A stretch of 64,000 nt of DNA from Chinchilla lanigera. Its lineage: Eukaryota; Chordata; Mammalia; Rodentia; Chinchillidae. The stretch spans positions 12,843,679-12,907,678 of the forward strand of contig NW_004955405.1 in assembly GCF_000276665.1 (NCBI RefSeq). Reading direction: 5' to 3'. Under the pieces are notes generated by a model that was given only the letters and a program-made list of their open reading frames with translations, ran no database searches and was not told the DNA's origin. Position 1 is the stretch's first letter; each line of letters opens with the position of its first letter. The translations under genes and the position numbers were made by a program. Below are positions 32,541 to 44,984 of the stretch, one piece after another.

Positions 32541-33088
32541 ACAGTAAATCCCCAATTTAGGAATGAGTTCTGTTCCAGAAGAACTGTTTGTAAGTTGAAT
32601 TTGCTGGTAAATCTGACAAAGTGGATCTTAAAAACCTTTGGGATGCATACACAATGTAAAACATAAATTGCATGTAGATAATGCTCCATGATCCTGTCCT
32701 TGTTCTTTAGAACTGCACCAATGGTGGAACGATTTATGCTATAAGAATGAATGACATCTACCATTTTTCCACCTTGTTCCAGCCTCTCCATTATTTTCAC
32801 TTTGTTTCTAATGCTTCTTATTTTTGTGCTTCCTGGTGTCCCCTCCACAGCACCAGTGCGTCTCTTTCTGCCCCTGGATATCCTGGGCTCTGATTGAGCA
32901 CTGTGCTACTGTACACTGCGGCACTGTACAGTAAGCAGCACAACTGTACAACACTGTAGTGTACAGCAGCACAACCGTGACGATGTGCATGAGACACACA
33001 AGCTACTTCCACGAATGTTCATCATGTGAGGTCTATTCGTATCGGTGACAGTTCACAACTCGATTGTTTGTAAGTCAGGGATTGACTA
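32541..33088 (-). mobile_element. Tigger-type (pogo/Tc1-mariner) DNA transposon relic, internally deleted
   Basis: The minus-strand frame 32534-32848 contains RNKVKIMERLEQGGKMVDVI and YSINRSTIGAVLKNKDRIME, the N-terminal helix-turn-helix of a pogo/Tigger transposase (CENP-B-like). The ends form rough terminal inverted repeats: CAGTAAATCCCCAATTTAGG at 32542 against a reverse complement of TAAGTCAGGGATTGACTATA at 33071-33090. The transposase stops after about 50 recognisable residues and has no DDE catalytic part, so the copy is nonautonomous and dead. Confidence 0.75.
32732..32848 (-). pseudogene. Tigger transposase N-terminal fragment
   Basis: The N-terminal DNA-binding domain of a Tigger transposase. 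A start codon lies at 32848 and the recognisable part ends about 32695 (NKDRIMEHYL). The full protein would have several hundred residues with a catalytic domain; only the first helix-turn-helix remains. The frame that continues to 32534 is noncoding sequence. Confidence 0.7.
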
Positions 33089-33939
33089 TACATCTTTTTC
33101 TGAGAATCATTGCTTTTATCTCAGGAGCTTCTCGTGTTCGTAATGCTCTCCAGTGGTAGGCAGAATTCATGATATGTAAGCTGTGTGCTCTTTTACTTGA
33201 GATAGATGTAGGTATATAGAGGTGTTCATATATAATTCTGGGTAATTCCATAGAATATTTTGGATCTTTGTAAATAAAATATATTCTCAGTGTTTAGAAT
33301 CAGTCCTATAAAATTCCTGTATCCTTTCGACAATCTTAAAAAAAAAAAAAAAACCAGTATTTAAAAATCTCTTTTTTGATGAATACTCTAATGTAAGGTT
33401 TGGAAAAGCAGAAAGAATGTTTCAAACTTCAATTATTACATTAAAATAGAATTTTCAGTCAAAGATTTGACATGACAACATGAGAGAGTGCTCTGTAATA
33501 TTCCATCTTTATTATCATAGCTCCTCTCCAGGAAAAGGGTTCAACAGTTGCAAGTGATTAGCTAGTGAAGTGTACATCATGTCAGAATGCAGTGAGGTCA
33601 GGCTTGAGACTTTAAGAGCTTCATGCACCAAGAGCCATGCTATCAAAATTTAGCATGATTAAACTACAGTTCTTAAAATATCTCTGGTGAGATATGGGTT
33701 CCAGATCCATATTCAAAATGGAGTCAATGTCTAATATGCCAATATTACTCATTTTTCTCTGGTTATAAGATAATGAAGAGGCATCACACATGGTTAATCA
33801 CATCTGAACTCTAGCAATAACACCTCAGCAAGTAGAACAATATTTATCTATTGGACTAAGGCCTGGGGTATACTAAGCATGTCATTTGTGAATCTTGTAA
33901 ACACTGTATTTACTCCAACAAAATCATATCTCATTTCAC

Positions 33940-34045
33940 CTCTTTTTTTTTTTTTTTTTTAGTTTTCCTCCGGTACCGGTGATCAAACTCACAACCTTGA
34001 GCTTGCCGGGCAGGCTCTGTGCCGCTGAACTAGATCCCCAGCCCC
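33940..34045 (-). mobile_element. ID-type SINE
   Basis: Reverse-orientation ID with an 18-base T run, CTCCGGTACCGGTGATCAAA, GAGCTTGCCGGGCAGGCTCT and CTAGATCCCCAGCCCC. Flanked by 8-bp repeats TTCACCTC (33935-33942 and 34046-34053). Confidence 0.9.
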
Positions 34046-34849
34046 TTCACCTCATTTTTAATTATAGTTCACAAAAATTTCTTATTTGACTATTTTGTGA
34101 GCACTGCATCATATAAATCTTTGGATTGCTAAGAAGTCACTGAAAAAATTAGAAATCAGTGCTTATAGTCTAGAAACAAAATGTTTAACTGGTTTTACCC
34201 ATGTCATCTGTAAGGATACTTATTCAGTCAGTAGTATCTCATTTATCTCAAGTTACCTGTGCATTTATGCTATTGCATGAACTCAGATCTTGACCCCTAC
34301 TCATTGTCATCTCTGTCACCTTTAGCAAGTAATTTATATGCTACACATGTAAAACAAAAAACAATAATTTGTGTAATTCTGAAAACTGTTTAACTTAAAT
34401 TGTCAATAAATAATAATCTATTTTATTATAATTTAAATATTATACCCATTCTATTTGAGGGTAGTTTCTTTCTATCCCTTAGGCTGAGATGAAACCATAA
34501 ATGTGACTTCAGTGCTTTACCTAGCTACAAAATCAATTGGCTGTACTCTCCCATAACTCTCCAGGTGAACGTTATTTTAACACTAACGTATATGACGGTC
34601 CTTACATCCCTGTTAGTGCCATCTTGGATTTCAAGAAACCTTTAAGCTCCTCTAATTACTTCTTGTTGGAGAAGAGTGAAGCAAAATAAGAATTAACATT
34701 TCTACACCTTCAATTTCAATCTCTGCCTTATTTGACATTGTACTGGGATTTTTAAAATTTACTTTTGTGACTATGATGGCCAATTTTTAAAAATATTCTT
34801 TTATTGGGTACATAAAAAAACCACTTGTTTTGAAGATGACCAGATTCAG

Positions 34850-35036
34850 GGCTAGGGATTTAGCTCAGCGGCACAGCACCTACCTGGCAAGTGCGAGGTC
34901 GTGAGTTTGATTCCTGGTACGGGCAAAAAAAAAAAAAAAAAAAAAAAGAAAACCAAAAAAAAAAAAAAAAAAAAAAAAAAAATAAAAAAAAAACCTAAAA
35001 AAAAACTAAAAAAAAAAAAAATCTAAAAAAAAAAAA
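34850..35036 (+). mobile_element. ID-type SINE with very long A-rich tail
   Basis: Plus-strand ID: GGCTAGGGATTTAGCTCAGC, CACCTACCTGGCAAGTGCGA and GTTTGATTCCTGGTACGGG, then about 110 bases of A with interspersed CC and CT. A 16-bp target-site duplication flanks it: AGATGACCAGATTCAG (34834-34849) and AGATGACCAGAATCAG (35037-35052). The long tail suggests a recent insertion. Confidence 0.94.
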
Positions 35037-35052
35037 AGATGACCAGAATCAG

Positions 35053-36430
35053 TTCATGTATTCTTTTGTCTTAAACTCTTTTAATATGCTTGAATTTAAC
35101 TATGTAAAAAGTGATAGATTAGATTTGTGTATAAAATAAGATCTGTGGGATAAGTATGATTTTCACAACTTTATAAATGAAAATTCTCAATTTGTCCTGC
35201 TATTAATCAATAGAAAGAATTATTTCTTGTTACTCTTTGCCCAGGAATTAAGGAAAAAATAGCATATAAACATGCATTTTTAAACTTGAAAAAAGTGAAA
35301 AATCTTGTAACTATTCTCTCTGTTTTCCCAGAAATGCCCTTACGAACAGATAGGGAAGCAGTCCATTCAAGCAGAAAGGCAAAATGAAAAGGACCTATTT
35401 AAATATAACAGCTATACATTTTTAACTCTCCAGTGAGCAGTGGGGGATTTTGGAGGGCTCATCCACTCCTTTTATTTATAAGTGACATAAAAATGGAGTC
35501 ATTTTGTGATAAATTACGGTATTCTGTGACAAAATAAAATTGCCTTCACTTGAATTTCATCTTGGCCTATTTAGCCCCTATCCATAAACATTTTGGTTTC
35601 CAAGTGCAATAAATGAATAAAGGAGATTAATCAGCTCAAAACTCATTCTGATTCTTTTTTTCTGAAATGTAGAGGGGTGAGATATAAAGTTTACAATTAT
35701 TCTTTTGTTAGCTAAGAGTTACAGATTGACTTAACTTTGACAAAGGGGATAATATCACTAAAACTTTGATTTAGATTTGAGTAATGAGAGAACACGCTTG
35801 GGGCATAGAATTTTGTAGATATGGGTAATGAACATGTCCTCTTTGAAGCACTGTGTCTCCATGGTATTACCGGCCTTTTTGAAACCTAGCAAGACCGTAT
35901 TTTTTCTCACCTCCTAAGAAATGTACAAGTTATATTGATAAACTCTAGTATCCTTTTATATCCTTCTAAGTATGGAATCTCTTGTTCACAATTCCTATAA
36001 CCAAGCATACAACAGCAACCCTGAATAGAGCAAGATCTATACAGTGAGACAGATACACAGACAATCCATAATTTAAGCATAAAATTAAATGTAGTAATAC
36101 TTTAATTCAAGGGCACATTAAATTAGATTATGGATGACCTAGATATTTGTATTTAATCATATAAAATGGCTAATACTTCATTTAATCAAATGAGCTATCT
36201 TATTATAAACACCATATGTGGAAATTAATTAGAAGAATTATTTCCATATTTATCTTACTTCAGAAATGGAGATGAAGGCTAGTTTCACTAATGACACCAA
36301 TTCTGACAAATAAAAACATTTTAATGTGTTGCTAGACCTGGAAATTTCTCACTGATAAGTGATGACTTTTGCTTGTTAATGTAAAAGGCTAACACAGTAT
36401 ATTGATTTACATTGCCTGTTGTAATAGTTC
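35053..36430. other. Unrecognised noncoding stretch
   Basis: No gene or named element. The 35317-35400 block recurs at 37320-37428. Confidence 0.45.
35317..35400 (+). repeat. Local duplicated segment, copy 1
   Basis: Blocks CCAGAAATGCCCTTAC and GTCCATTCAAGCAGAAAGG recur in the same order and orientation at 37320-37428, with a few substitutions and an inserted stretch in copy 2. Confidence 0.75.
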
Positions 36431-37319
36431 CTTTTTAAATTTTTCATTAGTATGTGTTTCAGTGCATAATATTCACGCTTTGTGTGGAGTTAGAGCGTAT
36501 ACACACAAAATTTAAGTGCACTTTTTCATCCCTTTCCCCTTCTTTTCTTCCTCCTTCCATCTCTTGATCCCCTTCCCACTTGAAGGTATAACTCCCTATT
36601 ACCTAGTATCTATTTGTATTTTACCTTTATAATTTAGTTTTCCCATATAAGACAAACCATGTGGTACTGTTGTAAGAATACTGTAACTAAGAATGTTCAA
36701 CTTTTAGTTGTCTTTGAAGGCCCAATACACTTTCTTGTTTGACAAATATGGGATATTTTTAAAAAGAAAAGGAAAAATATAGTATTAATACATATTCTCG
36801 ATGCACTGTGTTTAATGTGCATGCTCATTTTGTGAATAATTACAAGTTTTCTTCATGATGGTTGTATGAGTTGCATGTGTTTGTACATTATTTTTCTTGT
36901 AAGTCATCCTAATGTCAATTGCTTGTTGTTACTTTCACATAAGGAAGGATATGTTCACAAAAGAAGTATTAAAACAATTGGGATGAAAAATCTATTCTTA
37001 CTGATGCAAAGAAACAGAACAGAAGATAAATTAGGTTCAATAGAATGATGACCATTATCCAAGGATCAGCAAGTTCTTCTTTCATATTATGAAGTCCAAG
37101 CAAATGCATGATGTCTGTGCAGCTTTATTGATATGTGAGGTCATATATATCTCTGAATTTCAAATGTTAGTTTGATTACCATCCAAAACTTAATGTATGT
37201 GATTGGTGTTTGTATACTGCACTTATTTAAACAATTATGATTTTAAAGTATACAAACATAGAAGGAAAACAATAAGGACCTATTTTGCAATCAAAACAAA
37301 AGAGGAATTTTATAATTCC
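36431..37319. other. Unrecognised noncoding stretch, pyrimidine-rich start
   Basis: A pyrimidine-rich tract (36520-36590, with CTTTCCCCTTCTTTTCTTCC) could be the complement of an L1 3' UTR purine tract, but I cannot confirm it. The rest is unremarkable. The frame at 36866-37048 has no domain. Confidence 0.35.
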
Positions 37320-37428
37320 TATGTCTGCTTTTCCAGAAATGCCCTTACAAACTGATGTGGGTGTTTAGAAGTGGTCCATTCAGGCAGAAAGGGAAAATAT
37401 AAAGGAAAATCACTTAACAACCTATTTT
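37320..37428 (+). repeat. Local duplicated segment, copy 2
   Basis: CCAGAAATGCCCTTAC and GGTCCATTCAGGCAGAAAGG repeat copy 1, two kilobases upstream. About 20 bp longer than copy 1 between and after the shared blocks. Confidence 0.75.
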
Positions 37429-38317
37429 AGAAATAACAAAAGCCCAGGGTTTGAATGTGTCTCTAAAAGTGGAACACGATCAGCAAGGTTTCTCATTTTA
37501 TCTAAAATAGTTTCCTTACAACTGTAGTATTTCAAACATGTCAGAGATTCCATCCCTTTCAAAGTTTCTTATTTAATCAATGTCTAAAAGCCCAGCCATG
37601 CTAGAAGATGGTAGTACAAAGTTCTTTCTGGATGCCTTTAATTAAGTATTTGTTCTATGATTTATATTAATGAATACTTATAAATTCTCTCTTTGTCAAA
37701 GAACATTGATCTCAGAAAAAAATATTTTCTAAAATTTTGTAACTTTTCCCTCCCTTACAGGGATCAGTAGAGAGTTAAAAAATAAAATGGACTAAGTTTA
37801 ATAAAAACTCCAAATTGGATGTTTGAGTGAGAGTGATATAGGGGAAAGAAACTCTAAGCCTAAAGATATCTGGGATGGTATCCATCCAATTAAAGCTAGA
37901 ACTCAATTCAGTGTTCCTCCCTATTTCCTAGGAAAGAGCTTAGTGATTTAAAACCATTAGCTGTGTGTGACATCAGCGGAACTACAGAAATGATCATTGA
38001 CACCATTGCTTTCCTATGATTGAAAGGCACTACTGGAAAAGACAGAATAAGAGAAAGGAAGAAAATGTGTGATATGAGAAGAAGTTGTTAGCAAGGAGAG
38101 TGTGAAAGGTTAAAGACATGTGGAGTTGCAATAATTGACTCTGGGACACTTTGGTTCTCCAGGGTTAGTATTTAAAATTCATAAAACATTTCTTCTGTTG
38201 AGTAATCATTATTTTTGAGTGTATAATGTGGTGGTAAAAGACCATCAGTACAGAAACAGATGAGAATGTAGAAGCACACGCTTCCCTTCCTGCAAATTAC
38301 ATTTAGTTAAAATTTTT

Positions 38318-38708
38318 GTTACGACTTGAATGTGCCCTCTTAAAAATTCAGGAGTTGAAATGTAATGGCCTATGTGATATTATTAAGATGTAAAGTCTTA
38401 AGGGTGACTCAGTTATGTGAGCTCCTTCTTCCTGAATGAGATCAAGCTTTTTAAAGGAATGGCTTCACCAGCGCTCAGTTCTCTTGTCCACCTGTCTTCT
38501 AATTTAGAAGCACAAAGCCCTTCTTTCCTCTGAAACCTTCAGCTGCAAGTGCCATTAGAACACAATGTGTCCCTCACCAAAGCTGAACCTTCTGGCACCC
38601 TGTTCTTGAACTTCCGAAATTCCAGAATTGTGAAAAGATACCTTTTTGTTTTTTATCAACTACCATTTTGTGTTATTCTGTTATAGCAATGCAGAAGGAA
38701 TAGAGAAT
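38318..38708 (+). mobile_element. MaLR (MST-like) LTR, solo
   Basis: Starts TGTTACGACTTGAATGTGCC, has GTTGAAATGTAATGGCC and GATATTATTAAGATGT, then CCCTCACCAAAGCTGAACCT, CCAGAATTGTGAAAAGATAC and GTTATTCTGTTATAGCAATG at the end. This is the order of MST-type LTRs. No internal sequence follows. Confidence 0.7.
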
Positions 38709-40489
38709 GTCATTCTAGCTTATGAAATAACAGATTTCAAAATAATATCGGGTAAATTAATAACAAATTTGGTTAGTTTGTATAAATACATTCAGAAGCG
38801 TTTTAAAATATGCAGCTAATATATTTGTGATCATAGTTTTTTTCTTCCAGGATCAATCCTGATGCACAAAACCACACATTATCTGAACAAAGTGATACCT
38901 ACTTCACTGAAGATTATTTTGGATCAAAATAAGAAATGAAGTGCAAATTGGGCCATGGTTTCCCCACACGTTGATGACTGGTTAACTCTCGTTCTCTGAC
39001 TTTAAAGGCAATGTTTGAGCATTTTTAAAAGGGAAGTTAAGATACTGATTTTAATGCAGGCATTATGAAGGAATTGGTTGGGAGTAATAAACCTCTTAGA
39101 ATGGAGACATTTTAAGTTTCCTGAATGATTTTATATTTTGTGTGTCATCCTCTGCGTTCACATTATCAGATCAGAATTCCACAGTGAGGGAATAATGGGC
39201 AGTATCTCACAGGTTTGATTTGGAGTGTTTGTGTACAGGGAACCTAACTGTGGCAGCTATGAAACATCCCAGTTGCTATCAGCGCATTTTGGCAGTCTCT
39301 TTAGTAATGCTGGTTCCAGGCTTAACTCTGTTGATAATTTAAAGGACAATGGGAAATGGGATGATTGGTCTTATCACAAACAACAGAAGGACAGAGACAG
39401 CCAAGCTGAGCGTACAATGACATATTGTATTAGGGATATGTCATATTGATTTAATTCTGCTGATCAGGATACTGGGTCCTACTGGTTCACATTTCTGCTG
39501 TTTTTTTTTCACTCTGATAATCACTTGCTGTTGTTTTTTAACATAAGGCTTTTCCTTTTGTTCTGCTATAGTACTCCCAGTTTATTTTTCCAAAGTAGAA
39601 TAGCATGCTTATTATGAAATTTTATCCATTCTACCTACTTTTAGGTTCCAATCCATTATTTGTCCCTTATCTATGTTCTTTGTAGGGAATTATAATATCC
39701 CCAATTTCCTTAATAAGGCTTTTCTAATTCCTGTGAATGCTTCTGCTATGCTGGAGCTAAACTCCACATGTATTCATTTGAAAGAAGGGAGTAGAACAAT
39801 GTTACCTTAAAATTCATTTATCTACAGTGCTTTTGAATTTATCACCTGAGATCTACAAGCTCAAAAGCCTGGCAACAGTTCTCTCCCTGAGCATGTAAAT
39901 AAATCCAAAGATTATCATCAGCCAAAGCCCCCTGGCTTCTTTCACTGTGCATGTTTTAATGCGCTGTCACTTTCTTGGGGAAGGGATCTCTTCACTCTGA
40001 AATGCCTGTTCAGCACCGATTTGTAGACAGATCTCCACCACAACATGCGCTACTTTGTGGTTGCTTCTCCATCACAGTGAATGCAGGTGCAAGAAACTTA
40101 ATAGTGGCTACAACTTCAGTGCTCCTGTAATCCGCTCACAGTGATAAGGGTGACCTTACACAGTCTTCTACTGCATTACTTATTCATACCCCAATTCCTG
40201 ATCATGTGCCATCTTCATGTTCTTCATTTTTGTATCCACAAATTCCCAAAAGGTGCCTAGAATATCTCCTCCTAATTTGATAACTGATTTCTTTGTGTGA
40301 AAAAGTTTTGACAAATTAGGTTTTAAGATCAGAGAAGTTGCCATTCATGTGTAACAGTCTGTCTCTCACCCTGGCATTAACCTACACTTGGAAAATTCAT
40401 CTCCATGTATGTGCTAATACTTCATCTTATTTTGAGGTTGGCTTGAGCAATAATCAGACATTTCTCAAACCTCAGAGGGAAAATGAAAA
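38709..40489. other. Repeat-poor noncoding stretch
   Basis: About 1.8 kb in which I recognise no mobile element. Parts (38840-39480, 39930-40120) look like candidate conserved noncoding sequence because no repeats occur and GC content is balanced; the small frames (39225-39449) show no domain. Inference only. Confidence 0.4.
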
Positions 40490-40665
40490 TGAGCTAGTGT
40501 TTATCGAGCGCTTATTTGGGGGCAGGTGTTTTTACATCTATTACTTCATTTAATTTATAAAACAACATATGAGGCAGGTATTATTGTCAGATTTATATAT
40601 TGAAAAGTTAGTTATAGGATCATAATTAAAAATCTGACTATAAAACTCTATATTTTCATTAAAAC
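40490..40665 (+). mobile_element. MIR SINE
   Basis: TTTATCGAGCGCTTATTTGG, GGCAGGTGTTTTTACATCTA, CAACATATGAGGCAGGTATT and a decayed AAAAGTTAGTTATAGGATCA: MIR core order on the plus strand. Confidence 0.75.
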
Positions 40666-41194
40666 TTGCTTTCTCTCTCTTTCACCAAGAGGTAGCAAAA
40701 AGTTTTTGCAGCATGAGTCTGAGAAAGAGCAGTGCATATGCTTCCCTTAGAGGACAATGGCCTTGGTGACCTTGTCACACCAGGTAGGTATTCTAGTAAG
40801 GCCATTCATTTTGAGTTGCCCAAACATGTATCTAGCGCAGATACTACCCCCCTACTTTTATTCCAGTCTTATTAAAACAACTTTTAATTTCTTAAGCAAT
40901 GAGTGATTTATTTTCATGTTTGTTCTACAAACATTAGAAAATTTTATTCCATCTAATTGGATTATGTGTAATTTAAGCCAAAAAGATCATGTTGGGCTAT
41001 CTACTTTGTGTTAAAAACTATTAAAAGTAATATTTCTGGAAATTATTGAAATTGTGTTATTTAAAAATGTGTTATAATTTCTACATTAGTCCACTCAATT
41101 ATGTCTTATTTATTTTAGTCTTTCTGTATGTGGTTTATTTCTGTTAGAATAAAATTGTCAAGGTTGATCCACATTATATCATCTTTCTCTTTAA

Positions 41195-41400
41195 TTGTTT
41201 GATCAATCTGGCACCCTTACATCTGGTAATCTGAGCACCTCCGTTCAAGTTAACAATATGCAATATAACAACCACTGTTAATTCCTATCATCTTGTTTTG
41301 AAATCCTGTATCATTTTTACTGTTTTTGTGTTGTTTTACTTTTGTCTTTGTTGTTGTTATTGTGTTACTTTTTTTCTCTTTAAAATGAAAGATTAAATAT
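41195..41400 (+). mobile_element. L1 3' UTR fragment
   Basis: GTTTGATCAATCTGGCACCC, ATCTGGTAATCTGAGCACCT, AACAATATGCAATATAACAA, TTCCTATCATCTTGTTTTGA and TCCTGTATCATTTTTACTG: the same order as the 3' UTR of the L1 at 6360-6640, in opposite orientation. No ORF2 is attached. Confidence 0.8.
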
Positions 41401-41559
41401 ATAAAAGGTGTAGAAAAGTCTCATTTATTTTAAATTCACACATGCTTGGAGGATTGACCGAAAGCAATCATCAGTAGGGTAAGCAGCTGTCCTTGTGATT
41501 TGACAAAGATTCAAAATACCTTCAGAACTGTTCCAAATGGGATTATCTTCAGTATTTAA

Positions 41560-41775
41560 AACTATTGTTTGTCATTGCGTGCCTAAGTACATGCCAGGTT
41601 CTGTCCTCAACCATGAGCGTCTTATCTCTAATCTTCAAAACAACATGCTAGAAGGATGTAAATTGCCTCATTTTCTAAAAGTAGAAACTCAGGCTGAGAC
41701 TATTATAAATACTTCGTGTGAGATCACAAAGCAAGCTAGTGGCAGACTTAGAAGTCAAACGTCCTATTGGTTATG
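41560..41775 (+). mobile_element. MIR SINE
   Basis: CCAGGTTCTGTCCTCAACCA, then CTCATTTTCTAAAAGTAGAA, GTGAGATCACAAAGCAAGCT and AGTGGCAGACTTAGAAGTCA: the MIR core followed by its 3' part. Confidence 0.8.
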
Positions 41776-44700
41776 CAACCCGATGTAGTAAGTTAGCCAA
41801 GCAGGTCTTTTTAATGGTTCGTCTTTTTCGTCTTGTGCCTCAGTGAGAGTCAAGGATAATTCAGTCTCAGGCCTCAAGTCAGAGGTAGAAATTCAAGACA
41901 TTTTAATTGTTCAGTTATCTGTTTCTGTATAATAAACCACGCATAAAACTTTATGACTTAAAATACAACAGCACTATGTTTTTAGCATTTATGTTTGCAA
42001 TTTAAACAGATTTGGTTGCAGAGCATTCATCTTTTCTCTACTTAGAATTGGATTGGACTGCTCGAAAGCTGGCTCCTATAAAGATCTGCCATGCACAGAC
42101 AAACTTCTCTGTTTGTTGGAACTTGAGCTGAGCCTGTTAAGCAGAACATATATATATATATATGCTTCTTCATATGAGTTTCACATGTGCTTGTTTGTTT
42201 TTTTTTTTTTTTTCAAATGTGAGCATGTCAAGTGAGAAAAGCCAGCTGGACGGTCCGGTATCTTTTGTAGTTATTTCTAAAATAGTCTCTCTCACTTAGA
42301 AACAGCTCCTGTTGTTGTTAGTGGTGGACTGGGGTGGAGATAATGTCAGAGAATTGCTATTTGATGGATTTAATTGTTCATTTACACAAGATGAATACTT
42401 TTCAGATGTCTGCTCTACAGTATTGTGCTTATATTGCAGTTATGTATCCCACATTGTGTTACTTGTCCCAAAGTGATTAATATAGTAGCTTTGATGATGA
42501 ATGCTCTTGCTGCATAAAAACATATTTAAAAGTTAAATAAAAAAACTGGCACTGCAGTCTCCCAATAATTGCAGAGGTTGACATAATGTTAATAAGCACA
42601 ATTAGCAAACACAGGTGGCCTAATTACAATGTCCAGCTTCTTCATAATGTCTTCCAGCAGTTTTTCACTATCTCACCCCATTGTTTAAAAACCCTCTGAG
42701 TTTTTGTTTCTGTGCAGTTGAGTTCCATCTCTTTCCCCTAATCCAATATCCTTTAGTAAAGTCTTTTTTTATCCCTGTCCAGTGCAAATTTTTGAGATTA
42801 ATCCTAATTATTACATCCTCTATGTAAGGGACTATTCCTTTCACTATATCTCAGGGTATTCTCTTATTATTCCCACATTAACAGATCAAGTGAGAGATTT
42901 AATCATTCTGAGAAGAAATAAAAGTATTAATGTGGAGAAATGTTTTGGGAATAAACAGTTAAATTAAAAAGACAGAGTTCAAATTAGTGCAAAATAAGGG
43001 ATAAACTGGGAGAAGTAAAAGGAAAAGAAAAAACAAGCAACATATTACAGTAGTCTAATCACAAAAAAATTTAATCCCTTCATATCTATTTCTAGAAATG
43101 TCTGCAAATAGAAAATTTGGAAATACATACTTTGATTTCAGATCATCAGAATATTTCATATTATTCTCAGAACAAAAGAGGTAATATACAGCTACATTTC
43201 TATGTTGAAATAAAACGTAAATATTACAAGATATTATTGGCATCAATATATTTTTAGTAACCTGAGGCAGTAAAATAAATGTGAATATTGCTTAAAGCTC
43301 CTGTCTCTGTCAAGCTTATATTGGTGTATGCTATTTATGGTGGTTGTATTCATTACCATTACTACAATGTTACTTAATTATGATTGTTATTATGTAAATT
43401 TTATGTAAATCACAGTGATTATTATGGAAATTGAAGGTAAATTTCATTTGTATTCTATTAGTTTTGCTTTGGATGAGGATGTAGGTTAATTGAGAGAGAC
43501 TTATTTGAGTTGAGCTTTAAAGAATAAAAGGAGAGCTTCTGGTGGAATCTCAGAAGGTATGTATACAAATAGTACATGCATACTCTTCAGACATTTTATT
43601 ATCTCAGTGAAATAGTGGATTGTTCACTATATGTTGTATTTCCTGTGACTAGAACTTAAGTCTTTAAAAATATAGAAATTTAAAATTTAGTAAATGGAAA
43701 TTAATGCCTTTTAAAAAATCTCTTATAGTATTGTACCACCTGATTGTGCACAAGAATGCCATGAATTAATTTTAAATTTATTGTTAAAATATGTGCAAAT
43801 ATACCCACATATACACATTTACATATATATATATATATAAATGTAGTATATTACTATGTAGTACTTTTATATAATACTATAATATATAATGGTATAGATG
43901 TGATAATTTATATAATGGTATAGATGTGATAATTTATATATTACCCAAATGAAAGGCATACTACACTTTCTTTTGAAAAGATTCTATCATCTATCTTTTC
44001 CCCTAGGAAAATTACATTCACATAGTGAAAACTACAGCATCATATGGGAAAACAGATGGTTAGTAATAAAACCTTATTTTTATATATCACAGCAATTTAA
44101 ATGCACTTGCATTTACATTATTTCAGTTAAATTTGATGAGATGATTAATGTTGACTTTTGTTTCCAGTAGTCTTTTCAACATTAAAACAGGAAGGAGATC
44201 AATTTCAATGTCACTTTAATTTTCAGTGGAAAGTTCTTGTTCTTATTTTTCCTTTTACAAATGTTAGCTACAGAAATATCGTTTGAATGTCAAAAAAATT
44301 AGGACTTTAATCCTGAAGCTTTCTTCACACAACTAATTAATTAATTAATTGGTCCACAGTTTTTGAGTATTGCTCTTCTCCAGAGAAAGGATTAAGGAAT
44401 TGGATAGTTTAATGGAGAATTTACACATATCAAAAGTATTTAATTACTTACATAGACAATTATCAGCTCTGTTGTGAATGAGGACAAAGAATGGTAATGG
44501 AATACTACAAATATCTGAATGAAATTGAAGAGCTAATTTTACTAATAAGAGGAGGAAGAGAAGAGTATGGCTTTACATTGAGGAGCATACATTTTCATTT
44601 CAATTTATGCATGTATTCGTAAGCATTTTACATAAGACAAAATGTAATATTTCTGAATATTTCATCAATTCTTAGATTATCAGAATAACCAAGTCAACAT

Positions 44701-44984
44701 CTAAAGGATCATCAAGATAAGATCTGGGTCCTTTTTAAAGGTGTTGCTTGGCTCCTATAGCAGTGTCTAGCTCATAGCCTAGGAGTACACCGGAAACTTG
44801 GGCAGACAATGTCTTAGCAAAGTGAAACCATTGATAAAACAAAAATTGTCCTTGAGAATATAATTTCCTTGCTTTAAAAATATTTTCTTATACAGTTCTC
44901 AGCAATAATTATAAGGATTTCTATTTTTAAAATACTATTACTAGCAGTAATAATAATCTGACTAGCAGTAATTGTATTAACCAT
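41776..44984. other. Noncoding stretch with few repeats
   Basis: No gene recognised. A TA run near 42148, a T run near 42200, an AT-rich stretch with repeated TAATGGTATAGATGTGATAA at 43890-43935, and a 42540-42660 block that resembles conserved noncoding sequence (homeobox-like TAATTACA and AATTAGCAAACA). Confidence 0.4.
43884..43940. repeat. AT-rich tandem repeat
   Basis: TAATGGTATAGATGTGATAA is present twice with TTTATA between copies, in an AT-rich setting with a preceding TA run. Confidence 0.85.

Noticed and set aside
32808..33012. Cys-rich overlapping minus-strand frames in the Tigger element
   Set aside because: Overlap in different frames over the repeated CTGTACA hairpin; no transposase similarity beyond the N-terminal fragment.
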